Made by a program: the position numbers and the translations under genes. This document shows, piece by piece, positions 8,042 to 17,197 of a stretch of DNA of 64,000 nucleotides. Below the pieces are notes generated by a model. The model was not told the DNA's origin. It saw nothing but the letters and a program-made list of their open reading frames with translations, and searched no databases. The stretch spans positions 2,264,407 through 2,328,406 of the forward strand of contig NZ_NCSS01000006.1 in NCBI RefSeq assembly GCF_002088935.1, written 5' to 3'. Within the stretch, counting starts at the first letter, position 1. Each line of letters starts with the position of its first letter. Source of the DNA: Henriciella litoralis (GTDB lineage Bacteria > Pseudomonadota > Alphaproteobacteria > Caulobacterales > Hyphomonadaceae).

Positions 8042-9385
8042 ATGAAAAGTTTGATCAAGGGGTCAATGCGGGGATTGGCAGTTTTGCCATTTGCCGCGCT
8101 AGGCGCGCTGAGCGCGTCCGCGCAGGAGATTTCCGAAGTCAGCGCATATGTGGACAATAGCTATCTGTTCCTCATCGGGGGATTGATCGTGATGTTCATG
8201 GCTGCGGGCTTCTGTATGCTCGAGGCGGGCCTCGTCCGCAAAAAGAATGCCGCCATGCAGTCGATGAAGAACGTCGCGCTGTTTTCGGTGGCCGGTATTA
8301 TGGTCTGGTTGGTCGGCTACAATATGGCCTATCCGTCCGAAACCATCCTTGGTGGCTGGCTCGGTATTCCAACCTTCTTCTGGTCACCCGTAGAAGACCT
8401 TGCGACTGGCTATGCAGCCTCGTCCGACTGGTTCTTCCAGATGGTGTTCGTGGCCACAGCTGCCTCCATCGTGTCAGGCACCGTCGCAGAACGCGTCAAG
8501 CTCTGGCCCTTCCTGATCTTCACCGTTTTCCTGACCGCGTTCATCTATCCTGTCGTGGCGTCATGGGAATGGGGCGGCGGCGCGCTTGATGCACAGTTCG
8601 GCTTCTCCGACTTTGCAGGCTCGACGCTGGTTCACTCCACCGGTGGCTGGGCAGCGCTTGTCGGTGCCATCATCATCGGGCCACGTATCGGCAAGTTCGT
8701 GAACGGCCAGGTGCACCCAATGCCAGGTTCGAACATTCCGCTCGCGGCTCTAGGTACATTTATCCTCTGGTTCGGCTGGTTCGGCTTCAACGGTGCATCG
8801 CAACTTGCCGCTGGCAGCTTCGATGACATCAATGCGGTCTCCAAGATCTTTGCCAACACGAACATGGCGGCTTGCGGCGGTGTCATCGCGGCAATGATCC
8901 TCACGGCGATCCTCTACAAGGGCAAAGTCGACGCCACGATGTGTTTCAACGGTGCGATCGGTGGTCTGGTTTCCATCACGGCTGAGCCGCTGGCGCCAAC
9001 CATGGGTGCATCCATCCTGATCGGTGCTGTTGGCGGTATCCTCGTCGTCCTGACGGTTCCACTGCTCGACAAGTTGAAAATCGACGATGTTGTCGGTGCC
9101 ATCCCGGCTCACCTTGTCTGCGGCATCTGGGGCACGATCATCGTCGCTGCGTCTTATGGCAACGCCATCATGATCCCGGCAGCCGATGCAGACGGCGCTA
9201 TCGGCGTCAGCTACATGGGTCAGCTGATCGGCGTCATTGCGACAGGTATCTTTGTCTCCGCAGCTTCTGCGATTGTCTGGTTCGCTCTCAAAGCGACGGT
9301 CGGTGTTCGCCCGAGCGAAGAAGACGAAATCGCCGGCATGGACAAAGCCGAAGTTGGCCTCGAGGCCTACCCAGAATTCAGCTGA
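8042..9385 (+). CDS. amt: Ammonium transporter (Amt family)
   Basis: A 447-residue membrane protein with a cleavable-looking N-terminal signal (LAVLPFAALGALSASAQ) followed by eleven hydrophobic segments. AAGFCMLEAGLVRKKNA is the Amt hallmark in TM1-2; the conserved asparagine and proline segment in VGYNMAYPSE and the DFAGSTLVHSTGGWAAL block with a pore histidine follow. FNGAIGGLVSITAEPLAPT supplies the second half of the twin-histidine region. It conducts ammonium across the inner membrane. No PII gene (glnK/glnB) adjoins it, unlike the usual glnK-amtB pair. A strong terminator follows at 9436. GAGAAGGGC upstream of the ATG serves as ribosome site. Confidence 0.96.
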   Translation: MKSLIKGSMRGLAVLPFAALGALSASAQEISEVSAYVDNSYLFLIGGLIVMFMAAGFCMLEAGLVRKKNAAMQSMKNVALFSVAGIMVWLVGYNMAYPSETILGGWLGIPTFFWSPVEDLATGYAASSDWFFQMVFVATAASIVSGTVAERVKLWPFLIFTVFLTAFIYPVVASWEWGGGALDAQFGFSDFAGSTLVHSTGGWAALVGAIIIGPRIGKFVNGQVHPMPGSNIPLAALGTFILWFGWFGFNGASQLAAGSFDDINAVSKIFANTNMAACGGVIAAMILTAILYKGKVDATMCFNGAIGGLVSITAEPLAPTMGASILIGAVGGILVVLTVPLLDKLKIDDVVGAIPAHLVCGIWGTIIVAASYGNAIMIPAADADGAIGVSYMGQLIGVIATGIFVSAASAIVWFALKATVGVRPSEEDEIAGMDKAEVGLEAYPEFS

Positions 9386-9435
9386 GGCTGATTACCGGTT
9401 CGCTTTCCTTCGTGGAAGCGTTTCCTCCCAGACTT

Positions 9436-9467
9436 CCCCGGTCAGGCAACTGACCGGGGATTTTTTT
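9436..9467 (+). terminator. Rho-independent terminator of amt
   Basis: A perfect 10-bp stem, CCCCGGTCAG (9436-9445) with CTGACCGGGG (9450-9459), has a GCAA tetraloop and is followed by A and seven T residues. It lies 50 bp after the amt stop. Confidence 0.95.
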
Positions 9468-9561
9468 GTGGATTTATCAGCGGTCCGGCCCCGCGTTTGC
9501 GCTGTGTTAAGGCGAAGGCGTCAATTTAAACGAAAGTTTATGAAGCCGAGGGCCGCGCCAG

Positions 9562-11943
9562 ATGGCAAATTCAGTCGCCAACACTCCCACTCAGATTAGC
9601 CGTGAGGCATCAGACCCTGTCTGGCGCATCATGACCGGCGCCGCTGCTTTTGCGGTCGGCGTCTTTCTCTGTGGCAGCGTCGGATCCTACAAGCCGACCG
9701 ATCCAAGCTGGAATTCAGCTACCGGACTCGACATCGCAAACCTGTTCGATGGCCCTGGTGCCCTTGTCGCAGATGTTGCCCTGCAAACACTTGGCTTCGC
9801 GGCCTGGATGGCGGGGCTGTGCCTGATGATTGGCGGGGCCATGCGCGCCGTACTGATCGGCGCCCCAAAACTGCGCCGCTGGTTCTACGGCTTTGCCTTC
9901 ATCCCTATCCTGGCCGCGACGCTGGCCGCCTTTCCTGTCCCGGCCTCGTGGCCTCTCTGGACGGGCCTTGGCGGCATGGTCGGTGACGCTCTGTTTGGCC
10001 TCGTCGAGATGCCGTTCAAAGCTTTGCTCATTCCATTCCCCGGCTTCTTTGCCGGATTGTTGCTTGGCGCGGCTGCGCTCACGCTCGCCTTTTCCGCGCT
10101 CGGGTTCCGACGCGGCGACGCGCGTCTCCTGCAATCTGCGGCGGCCAGCTCCGGCCTGCGCGCCGCCCGAAGTGCCGGACGTATGAGCCAGGGCCTTTTC
10201 GGCCTCTTCGGCCGCAAGCGGGCCTCGTTCGATGATGACCCGCTGTCCTATGAAGACGACGCGCCCTCCCGCGTGAAGCAACGCGTCCCGGTGCCAGAGC
10301 CGGACGATGACGACGATTATATTGAGGATGAGGACGACACACCGCGCCCGGCAACCCGTCCAAAACTCAGCAAGCCCAAAACGCCTCAGCCAGAGAGCGT
10401 CACCGTCAGCAAGCGCTCCCGGCGCGGAGCTACAAAGCTGCCTTCGCTGGATCTGCTGGGTGTTCCGCCAGCCCGCCGCGGCGCTATCGATGAGGACGGT
10501 CTCCTGCTTCAGGCGAACCGCCTCGCGGAAGTCCTGCGTGAGTTCGGCGTGCGCGGCCGCATCAAGGAAGTGCGCCCCGGCCCCGTCGTCACGCTGTTTG
10601 AGCTTGAGCCGGCCGCCGGCGTAAAATCCGCCCGCGTGATCTCACTGGCAGATGACATTGCCCGCTCCATGAGTGCGGTCTCCGCCCGCGTCGCGGTGAT
10701 CCCCGGCAAGAACGCCATCGGGATCGAACTGCCAAATGAAGAGCGTGAGACGGTGTATTTCCGCTCACTCCTGTCCTCGACCGCCTATACCAGCTCCAAG
10801 GCGTCGCTGCCCATGGCGCTTGGTGAGGATATTGGCGGTACGCCGACGGTCGTTGATCTCGCCAAGATGCCCCACCTGCTCATCGCGGGTACGACGGGTT
10901 CGGGTAAGTCGGTCGGCGTCAACGCAATGATCCTGTCGTTGATCTACCGGCTGACCCCGCAGCAGTGCCGTTTCATCATGATCGACCCGAAAATGCTCGA
11001 ACTTTCGATCTATGAGGGCATCCCGCATCTCCTCGCCCCGGTCGTCACAGACCCCAAAAAGGCGGTGAATGCGCTTCAATGGGCCGTTCGCGAGATGGAA
11101 GGCCGTTATGAGCTGATGTCGAAGGCGGGCGTGCGTAATCTTGCTGGCTTCAACGAGAAAGCCGCGAAAATGCGCGAGCGCGGCGAACAGCTGACCCGCA
11201 AGATCCAGACCGGCTATGACGAGCGCGGCAAGCCGATCCACGAAACCGAGATCCTGTCGATTGACCATATTCCGAACATCGTCGTGGTGATCGACGAGAT
11301 GGCGGATTTGATGATGGTCGCAGGCAAGGAAATCGAAGGCTGCATTCAGCGCCTCGCCCAGATGGCGCGGGCCGCTGGCATCCACCTCATCACCGCGACA
11401 CAGCGTCCATCGGTTGACGTCATCACCGGGACGATCAAGGCCAACTTCCCGACGCGTATCTCCTACATGGTCACGACCAAGATCGACTCACGCACCATTC
11501 TTGGTGAGCAGGGCGCCGAACAGCTGCTTGGCATGGGTGACCTTCTCTATCAGGCCGCAGGCGTGAAAACCAAACGCCTTCACGGTCCATTCGTCTCCGA
11601 TGAGGAAGTCGAGACGGTCGTTGGCTGGCTGCGCGAACAGGGTGAGCCTGACTATAATGAGGATATTCTGGAAGAGCCCGATGAAGGCGGCACAGGCAGC
11701 GCGATCATGGACGCCATGCTGGGCGTCTCGACCGGTGATGGCGATGATGATCTCTACGGACAGGCCATGGCCATCGTCCTGCGAGACAAGCGCGCCTCGA
11801 CGTCCTATCTGCAGCGCCGCCTGAAGGTGGGGTACAATAAAGCTGCCACGCTGATCGAACGGCTGGAAGAAGAGGGTGTCATCTCCGCGCCAAACCATGC
11901 CGGCAAACGCGAAATCCTCGCGCGTGGGGACCCTTCAGACTAA
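9562..11943 (+). CDS. ftsK: DNA translocase FtsK
   Basis: A 793-residue septal DNA pump. Four transmembrane helices occupy residues ~15-185 (for example AAAFAVGVFLCGSVGSY and GFFAGLLLGAAALTLAFSAL). An acidic, proline-rich linker spans ~215-290, and the RecA-like motor follows with Walker A GTTGSGKS near 443 and Walker B VVVIDEMADLM near 574. The C-terminal ~65 residues (ASTSYLQRRLKVGYNKAATL) form the winged-helix gamma domain that reads KOPS sites. FtsK moves the chromosome termini during division and activates XerCD at dif. The linker is short compared with E. coli FtsK, as usual in alphaproteobacteria. lolA lies 121 bp downstream, a common arrangement in the class. Confidence 0.97.
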   Translation: MANSVANTPTQISREASDPVWRIMTGAAAFAVGVFLCGSVGSYKPTDPSWNSATGLDIANLFDGPGALVADVALQTLGFAAWMAGLCLMIGGAMRAVLIGAPKLRRWFYGFAFIPILAATLAAFPVPASWPLWTGLGGMVGDALFGLVEMPFKALLIPFPGFFAGLLLGAAALTLAFSALGFRRGDARLLQSAAASSGLRAARSAGRMSQGLFGLFGRKRASFDDDPLSYEDDAPSRVKQRVPVPEPDDDDDYIEDEDDTPRPATRPKLSKPKTPQPESVTVSKRSRRGATKLPSLDLLGVPPARRGAIDEDGLLLQANRLAEVLREFGVRGRIKEVRPGPVVTLFELEPAAGVKSARVISLADDIARSMSAVSARVAVIPGKNAIGIELPNEERETVYFRSLLSSTAYTSSKASLPMALGEDIGGTPTVVDLAKMPHLLIAGTTGSGKSVGVNAMILSLIYRLTPQQCRFIMIDPKMLELSIYEGIPHLLAPVVTDPKKAVNALQWAVREMEGRYELMSKAGVRNLAGFNEKAAKMRERGEQLTRKIQTGYDERGKPIHETEILSIDHIPNIVVVIDEMADLMMVAGKEIEGCIQRLAQMARAAGIHLITATQRPSVDVITGTIKANFPTRISYMVTTKIDSRTILGEQGAEQLLGMGDLLYQAAGVKTKRLHGPFVSDEEVETVVGWLREQGEPDYNEDILEEPDEGGTGSAIMDAMLGVSTGDGDDDLYGQAMAIVLRDKRASTSYLQRRLKVGYNKAATLIERLEEEGVISAPNHAGKREILARGDPSD

Positions 11944-12064
11944 AAAAGACGGTTCGCTCAGAGACTGAACGACAGGCAACGAAATCCGGCGGAAATACCT
12001 TATTTCAGCCCTGTTTTGAGGCTGATGCGTTGCTATCTCTTGTGGGCAAACACAGGAGGACGAA

Positions 12065-12934
12065 ATGACGTCACTACTGCCATCAATCGCTGCGATGTTC
12101 TTTATGGGCACCAGCCCGCTCGCCTTTCAGGCGGAAGTTTCTTTTGTTGCGCCGACCGACGGCGCAGCCTGGCATTATGTGCCATCGAGTGCGCAGCTGT
12201 CGCCAAAAGGGGCTGCCCCAGTGGTGAACGTTGAAGACGCCGTCATGAGAACGGTTGAGACGCCGAAGCTGCAAACGGTTCAGGCCAATGACCCAACCGG
12301 TGTCGCGCCGCCACCGACACCGCCGAAGGCTGAAGTTTCGACAGAAACGGAAGCATCGGTTGAGACTGACACCAAGGCCGTGTCGGCCACCGACCGCCGC
12401 GCAATCCTGAAGGCTGCGGCCAACTCGCTTGCAGCGGCGAAGACGGCCAAGGGCCGGTTCACCCAGATTGCGCCGAACGGATCGGTCTCATCAGGTGATT
12501 TCGCCCTCCGCCGTCCCGGCCGTATGCGCTTTGACTATGATGCGCCGACCCCTGTTCTGATCGTTGCTGATGGCACGACGGTTGCCATGGAAGACCGGGA
12601 TCTTGAAACGGTTGACCGCGTGCCGCTCGCTTCGACGCCGCTTGGTCTTATCCTCGACGATGAGCTGAGCTTCGAAGACGAGGCCCGCGTCACAGATGTC
12701 GAACGCCTCGACGGCGAGATCGCAATCACCATTGAGGACCGCTCTGGCGAGTCCGAGGGCAATCTGACGCTCTACTTCGATGCGGCGAACTATCAGCTGC
12801 TCAGCTGGCGCGCCGTCGATGCGAACCAGCAGGTCACCCGCGTCGCCCTGCAGGACATCCAGACAAATGTCTCGGTCGATCCGCGCCTCTTCCGTCTGGA
12901 AGACCCGGCCGACAAGGAAGACGACGAGCGCTAG
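12065..12934 (+). CDS. lolA: LolA-family outer-membrane lipoprotein carrier with extended N-terminal linker
   Basis: The C-terminal ~180 residues form a LolA domain: AKGRFTQIAPNGSVSSGDFA, RRPGRMRFDYDAPTPVLIVADG, TPLGLILDDELSFED and VSVDPRLFRLEDP are typical. LolA shuttles lipoproteins across the periplasm from LolCDE to the outer membrane. A hydrophobic N-terminus (residues 1-22) can serve as signal sequence. It is followed by about 80 residues rich in Pro, Thr, Val and Glu (residues ~50-105) that ordinary LolA, with ~200 residues in total, does not have. The ATG has a good GGAGGACGAA site. The position after ftsK and the closing hairpin at 12969 support a separate unit or ftsK-lolA operon. 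The domain call is sure; the role of the linker is unknown. Confidence 0.88.
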   Translation: MTSLLPSIAAMFFMGTSPLAFQAEVSFVAPTDGAAWHYVPSSAQLSPKGAAPVVNVEDAVMRTVETPKLQTVQANDPTGVAPPPTPPKAEVSTETEASVETDTKAVSATDRRAILKAAANSLAAAKTAKGRFTQIAPNGSVSSGDFALRRPGRMRFDYDAPTPVLIVADGTTVAMEDRDLETVDRVPLASTPLGLILDDELSFEDEARVTDVERLDGEIAITIEDRSGESEGNLTLYFDAANYQLLSWRAVDANQQVTRVALQDIQTNVSVDPRLFRLEDPADKEDDER

Positions 12935-12968
12935 GCTCGAAAACCCCCAAGAGACCCAAAAAAGAAAC

Positions 12969-12995
12969 CCCGCGAGCTGTCTCGCGGGGTTTTTG
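12969..12995. terminator. Terminator after lolA, possibly bidirectional
   Basis: Arms CCCCGCGAG (12969-12977) and CTCGCGGGG (12982-12990), loop CTGT, followed by TTTTTGTTTT on the plus strand. The A-rich stretch before it would give a U-tract for the opposing msrA transcript, which ends 30 bp away. Confidence 0.93.
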
Positions 12996-13017
12996 TTTTG
13001 TCTGAACCGGAAGGGCT

Positions 13018-13683
13018 CTAGCTGTCTGCGGGCAGTTTACCGGCCTCATCGCCCCAGAGTTCTTTAAGCTTTGCGTCGCGGCCGCAGCCCTGACGATAGA
13101 AGCGATACTTCACCGACGTCGTGTTGTGATAGTCCTGGTGGTAGTCCTCTGCTGGCCAGAACTGGCTGGCGTCGAGCACCTTGGTGACGACGGGGCCTGG
13201 AAGCACGCCGGACGCTTCAATCTCGTCGATCTCGCTCTCGACGACCTCGCGCTCATCATCATTCTTCACGAAAACGGCGGAGCGATAGCTCGATCCCTTG
13301 TCGCAGAACTGTCCGCGAGGGTCGGTCGGGTCGATGGTGTGAAAATAATAATCGACCAGCGTGTCATAGGACACTTTCTGCGGGTCGTATGATACTTTCA
13401 CAGCCTCATAATGCCCGGTCGTCCCTGTGGTGACCTGCCTGTAGGCGGGGTTGTCGACAGTGCCGCCCGTATAGCCGGACACAGTTGAGACAACGCCATC
13501 GACCTTGTCGAAATCGGCTTCTGTGCACCAGAAACAGCCGCCCGCGAAAATGGCTGTCGACAGGGTGGACGACTGGACGGGCGCGTCTGGCGATTGGTCG
13601 GCCATGGCGCTCCACACAAAGGCTGACGCGGCCGCGGCAGCACCCGCAACGATAGCGATTGTGAGCGACGAGGTTTTTTTCAT
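13018..13683 (-). CDS. msrA: Exported peptide methionine (S)-S-oxide reductase MsrA
   Basis: A 221-residue MsrA with an N-terminal export signal (TIAIVAGAAAAASAFVWSAM). The mature part has the catalytic GGCFWC, SGYTGG, GHYEAVKVSYDP and the closing EDYHQDYHN. It reduces methionine S-sulfoxide in proteins; the signal places it in the periplasm. The ...YRQGCGRD... cysteine near the C-terminus is a plausible resolving residue. It is unlinked to an MsrB. A second, cytoplasmic MsrA is encoded at 31635-32288. It converges with lolA and shares its terminator region. Confidence 0.95.
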   Translation of the reverse strand: MKKTSSLTIAIVAGAAAAASAFVWSAMADQSPDAPVQSSTLSTAIFAGGCFWCTEADFDKVDGVVSTVSGYTGGTVDNPAYRQVTTGTTGHYEAVKVSYDPQKVSYDTLVDYYFHTIDPTDPRGQFCDKGSSYRSAVFVKNDDEREVVESEIDEIEASGVLPGPVVTKVLDASQFWPAEDYHQDYHNTTSVKYRFYRQGCGRDAKLKELWGDEAGKLPADS

Positions 13684-13816
13684 GATTATGCTCCAGCTCC
13701 GACTGTCTTTATTCTGAAGCTCATATGGTCATTCGCCCCTCCGCTTTGGAGAGGGGAATCACATTCCTCACACAATGGTGACTGCGTCGTGATCGGGTCT
13801 GAAGACCGCGCCGACT

Positions 13817-14569
13817 TTAGCTCGAAAGACGCTCGATCTCTGCTTCAGAAAGTTCTGAATTGTCGTAGACGTTCTGCACGTCATCGAGATCATCCAGCAC
13901 ATCCAGAAGCTTCATCAGCGTATCGGCGCTGTCGCCTTCGACCGGCACATTGTTCTGAGGTTTCCAGATCAGCTTGGTCGATTTGGCTTCAACCTCACCA
14001 AACTTGCCTTCCAGCGCACCCGCGACATCCATCAGGTCTTCACGCTCGGTGTAGATCCAGTGGCCGTCTTCATCGCTCTGAACATCGGTCGCGCCGGCCT
14101 CGATGGCCGCTTCCATGACAGACATCTCGTCGCCAGCCTCTGGTGGATACTCGATCTCGCCGACCTGCTCGAAGCCAAACGACACAGACCCGGTTTCACC
14201 GAGATTGCCGCCATTCTTCGAAAACGCGGTACGGATTTCCCCGGCTGCCCGGTTTTTGTTGTCGGTGGAGGCTTCAACGATGATGCCAACGCCGCCGGGG
14301 CCGAAGCCTTCATAGCGGATGTCGATATACTCTTCGCCGCCGCCGCCCTGGCCCTTATCGACCGCGCGTTTGATATTGTCCTTTGGCATCGATTGGCCGC
14401 GCGCATTGTTGATGGCAAGGCGCAGGCGTGGATTGGCGTCCGGGTCCGGTCCGCCAAGTTTCGATGCGATTGTGATTTCCTTGGACAGGCGCGCGAACAG
14501 GGCAGCACGCTTCTTGTCCTGTGCACCCTTGCGGTGCTGGATGTTGGCCCATTTGGAATGACCGGCCAT
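13817..14569 (-). CDS. YebC/PmpR (TACO1) family protein
   Basis: A 250-residue YebC-family protein opening with [20 protein letters not shown], then [40 protein letters not shown] and TDNKNR, all signatures of the family. Members were long listed as DNA-binding regulators; recent work on TACO1/YebC links them to relieving ribosome stalling at proline runs. The ATG at 14569, five codons inside the longest frame, matches the invariant N-terminus and has AGAGGT upstream. In many bacteria yebC sits beside ruvC; here it does not. Confidence 0.95.
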   Translation of the reverse strand: MAGHSKWANIQHRKGAQDKKRAALFARLSKEITIASKLGGPDPDANPRLRLAINNARGQSMPKDNIKRAVDKGQGGGGEEYIDIRYEGFGPGGVGIIVEASTDNKNRAAGEIRTAFSKNGGNLGETGSVSFGFEQVGEIEYPPEAGDEMSVMEAAIEAGATDVQSDEDGHWIYTEREDLMDVAGALEGKFGEVEAKSTKLIWKPQNNVPVEGDSADTLMKLLDVLDDLDDVQNVYDNSELSEAEIERLSS

Positions 14570-14725
14570 TGAATACCTCTTCAAGCTTGAAGCTGTTGCA
14601 GATTATCGCGCCGAAATAGCCGAGCTACAGCAATATTGAAAGGCATCGACGCAGACTTACAGTTTTCGCAAGGAACATATTAACGAGCAAGCGTCAGATA
14701 CGGCCACAGATAATAGGAGCCGTCC

Positions 14726-15473
14726 TTGGATCTCGACCGTTTTACCAGACGCATTTTTGAGCTCGATGGAGGCTACAACGCTTTCGGTTTCGGGGCGTTT
14801 GAGATTCAATCGGCCTTTCAGCCCATCTACGCCATCAATAATCAGGCCGGAATGCTTTATGGCGTCGAGGCTCTCGCCCGACCACTCGCGCGTGGTCATG
14901 CCTCGTGCTCCATCTGCTCAATACCCGTGCCTGGGAGCTCGATGGCACCAGCCTTTTCGTCAATCTGAACCCGGCTCCTGCCACCTGAAGACCGCAATGT
15001 GGAGCGGGCTGAACGCCTATGCCGACCTCGCCGCAGCGCAGGGTGTTTCGCCAGACAGGATCGTTTTCGAGATTTCAGAGCGGAGCGACGCGGACAGGGC
15101 CGTGCTTGCCGAAACCGTCGCGCGAATCAAATCCCTCGGCTTTCGCATCGCGATTGATAGTTTTGGCGTTGGAAACTCCAACCTATTGCGCCCGGATATC
15201 GTGAAGATCGATGCCGGCTGGTTTCGGCGGATGATGGAAGATGACGACAGCCGAAGGCTTGCCCATTGCATCATCCACAAGCTGCATGAGATCGGCGTGC
15301 ACCTCCTGTTCGAAGGGGTCGAAACGCCGCGAGAACTGCATTGGGCGCGCGAGTTTGCCGGATCGCTGATCCAGGGCTGGCTGTTCGGAAAGGCTGCAGC
15401 CATGGTTGACGCGACGCGCGACCGCCGGGTCAACATGCCATCAACCGCACTCCTCGCCAGACATCGCGCCTGA
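14726..15473 (+). pseudogene. EAL-domain gene broken by several frameshifts
   Basis: A TTG at 14726 with AGGAG seven bases upstream starts an EAL domain in frame 2 (FQPIYAINNQAGMLYGVEAL). The homology then moves to frame 1 (LHLLNTRAWELDGTSLFVNL, from about 14908), briefly to frame 2 (LPPEDRNVERAERL, about 14977-15020), and to frame 0 (AAAQGVSPDRIVFEISE onward, to the stop at 15473). At least three indels are needed. EAL enzymes hydrolyse cyclic di-GMP. The C-terminal part keeps DIVKID, EGVET and Q-G-W-L-F-G, but the usual DDFG loop reads DSFG, so the second metal-binding aspartate was probably lost. Sequencing error could explain one shift; three within ~130 bp and a lost catalytic residue favour real decay. 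Confidence 0.8.
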
Positions 15474-15499
15474 CGGGCCGACGGTTCAAACTCGGTCAG

Positions 15500-16216
15500 T
15501 CAGTCAAAAACATCGGCAAGTGGCCCATGTCGAAATGATCTTTGGCGAACCTCAATCCGCTGCATGATCCCCAGTAGAGATAGGGCTGCGACGATCCCGG
15601 TCAGGCAGGACAGTCCGTCAAGGACCGTCGTAAAGAGCGTATAGGTCCCTATTGAGCCACTGATTTGAGATGCACAGAATGATACTAGCCAGGCGCCCCA
15701 CCATATCGATATCGGTGAGTTTGCCCGGCTTTCCTCTCCGGTCATCTTGTACGTCCCGTGATAGATCTCGCTCATCGCTTGGGCTGGCACAAACAGGTTT
15801 GCAATCGGTAGAAAATAACTACCGACGGCCCATCCGGGATGATGGGTGACGGTTTTCGGGGCAACTGAGTAGAGGTTGCGATTGGCGCGATAGGTGAACC
15901 GGCAGACAAAATAGGCGCATGCCAGGAAAGGCAGCAAATAGAGCGCAAGACCCGCCCAGGCGAAATAGGTCAGCGCATCGCCAGGCTCTGAACCAGCCTG
16001 AAAACGCCGCGCCTCCTGATACAGCAGAATTGACTGAGCGATCAGTACAAGTTCGCCGACCACGTAAAATCCCACCAGCAGTCGGTAGCCTGTCAGGAAG
16101 GGACCTAGAGGCTTCGCCCCGTCATCATAAGCATGCCGGTGAGGCGCCGACTGTTTCGGCTGACTGGCCTCGCGGCCGGTTTCCCGTGCGGGCGCGTCAT
16201 CTATACTCTGATCCAA
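15500..16216 (-). CDS. DUF4328-type integral membrane protein
   Basis: A 238-residue protein with about 45 polar N-terminal residues and then four to five membrane segments: LLVGFYVVGELVLIAQSILL, AWAGLALYLLPFLACAYFVC, WWGAWLVSFCASQISG and GLSCLTGIVAALSLLGIM. The central HHPGWAVGSYFLPIANLFVP followed by A-M-S-E-I-Y-H-G-T is the DUF4328 signature. These proteins are poorly characterised and often found in actinobacteria and proteobacteria. It converges with the broken EAL gene and ends 27 bp from it. Confidence 0.82.
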   Translation of the reverse strand: MDQSIDDAPARETGREASQPKQSAPHRHAYDDGAKPLGPFLTGYRLLVGFYVVGELVLIAQSILLYQEARRFQAGSEPGDALTYFAWAGLALYLLPFLACAYFVCRFTYRANRNLYSVAPKTVTHHPGWAVGSYFLPIANLFVPAQAMSEIYHGTYKMTGEESRANSPISIWWGAWLVSFCASQISGSIGTYTLFTTVLDGLSCLTGIVAALSLLGIMQRIEVRQRSFRHGPLADVFD

Positions 16217-16281
16217 TAATTCGTCCGCCTCTTTCGACTTATGGTTTTGTCGGCGGTTTTGAAATATCAGGCAAGCGTTTT

Positions 16282-17103
16282 CTAGCGGGGAATTGCCTCG
16301 GCCAGCCGCCCACCAATCCGGATCGGTTCAATGCGTGTGGCATAGCCTGTCTTGTCGTCTGTTTCGACATAGACCCCGCAAAGCGTCCCTTCGCCCAGCG
16401 CCGGCGCGTAACGCTCTCCCGGCAACTGGGTGGCGAACCGCTGGACAGAGTTTTCCTTCTTCATCCCGATGACGCTGTCATAGTCGCCGCACATGCCGGC
16501 ATCTGTCTGATAGCCGGTGCCGCCTTCAAGGATCATCAGGTCTGCGGTCGGGACGTGGGTATGGCTGCCGACGACCAGACTGGCGCGGCCGTCGCAATGG
16601 TGGCCCATCGCCATCTTTTCGCTGGTTGCTTCGCAGTGCATGTCCACGATCAGCGCGTCGACTGCCATGCCGAGGGGAATGTCGTCGAGGACGCGATCGG
16701 CATGCTGGAATGCGTTTTCCAGCTGCTGCTTCATGAACACATTGCCCTGCAGCTGAACGACGCCGACGCGGCGACCATCCGGCAGGACGAAAACATGCGC
16801 GCCCTTTCCGGGGGCGCCAGCGGCCTTTGGATAATTGGCGGGACGCAGCAGACGCGGTTCGCGCTCAATATAGGTCAGCGCCTCGCGCTGGTCCCAGGCG
16901 TGATCCCCAAGCGTCAGACAATCTGCCCCAGCATTGAAGAAATCCCCGGCAATGGATTCGGTCAGTCCGAAACCGCCCGCAGCGTTCTCTCCGTTCACCA
17001 CGACGAAATCGAGCTTCAGCTCCCGCCGAAGGCCCGGCAAATGGTCCATCACAGCCGCGCGGCCCGGTTTGCCGACGACATCTCCGAAATAGGCTAGTTT
17101 CAT
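16282..17103 (-). CDS. YmdB-type (TIGR00282) metallophosphoesterase
   Basis: A 273-residue calcineurin-fold phosphodiesterase: MKLAYFGDVVGKPGRAAV at the N-terminus supplies the first metal-binding Asp, VVNGENAAGG and LGDHAWDQ carry the Asn/Glu and Asp/His ligands, and VGSHTHVPTAD plus TDAGMCGDYDSVIG form the C-terminal signature. Bacillus YmdB hydrolyses 2',3'-cyclic nucleotides; the alphaproteobacterial role is not known. The ATG at 17103 was preferred over an upstream in-frame start at 17133, because the latter would lie inside the terminator hairpin of the preceding gene. Confidence 0.9.
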   Translation of the reverse strand: MKLAYFGDVVGKPGRAAVMDHLPGLRRELKLDFVVVNGENAAGGFGLTESIAGDFFNAGADCLTLGDHAWDQREALTYIEREPRLLRPANYPKAAGAPGKGAHVFVLPDGRRVGVVQLQGNVFMKQQLENAFQHADRVLDDIPLGMAVDALIVDMHCEATSEKMAMGHHCDGRASLVVGSHTHVPTADLMILEGGTGYQTDAGMCGDYDSVIGMKKENSVQRFATQLPGERYAPALGEGTLCGVYVETDDKTGYATRIEPIRIGGRLAEAIPR

Positions 17104-17131
17104 GGGATAGGGATATGCGCCGCGCGGGCGC

Positions 17132-17171
17132 AAAAGAAAAGGCGCGCCAGACAGATCGTCCAGCGCGCCTT
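17132..17171 (-). terminator. Rho-independent terminator of the large lipoprotein gene
   Basis: On the minus strand AAGGCGCGC (17171-17163) pairs with GCGCGCCTT (17147-17139), with a 15-nt loop, and the run TTTTCTTTT follows (17140-17132). It lies 26 bp beyond the stop of the lipoprotein gene. Confidence 0.85.
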
Positions 17172-17197
17172 CAATTGTTCAGGCTGAAACGCCCTGC

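Noticed and set aside
15919..17097. A 392-codon plus-strand open frame
   Set aside because: Antisense to the DUF4328 and YmdB-type genes, which have clear family motifs; the product has no domain.
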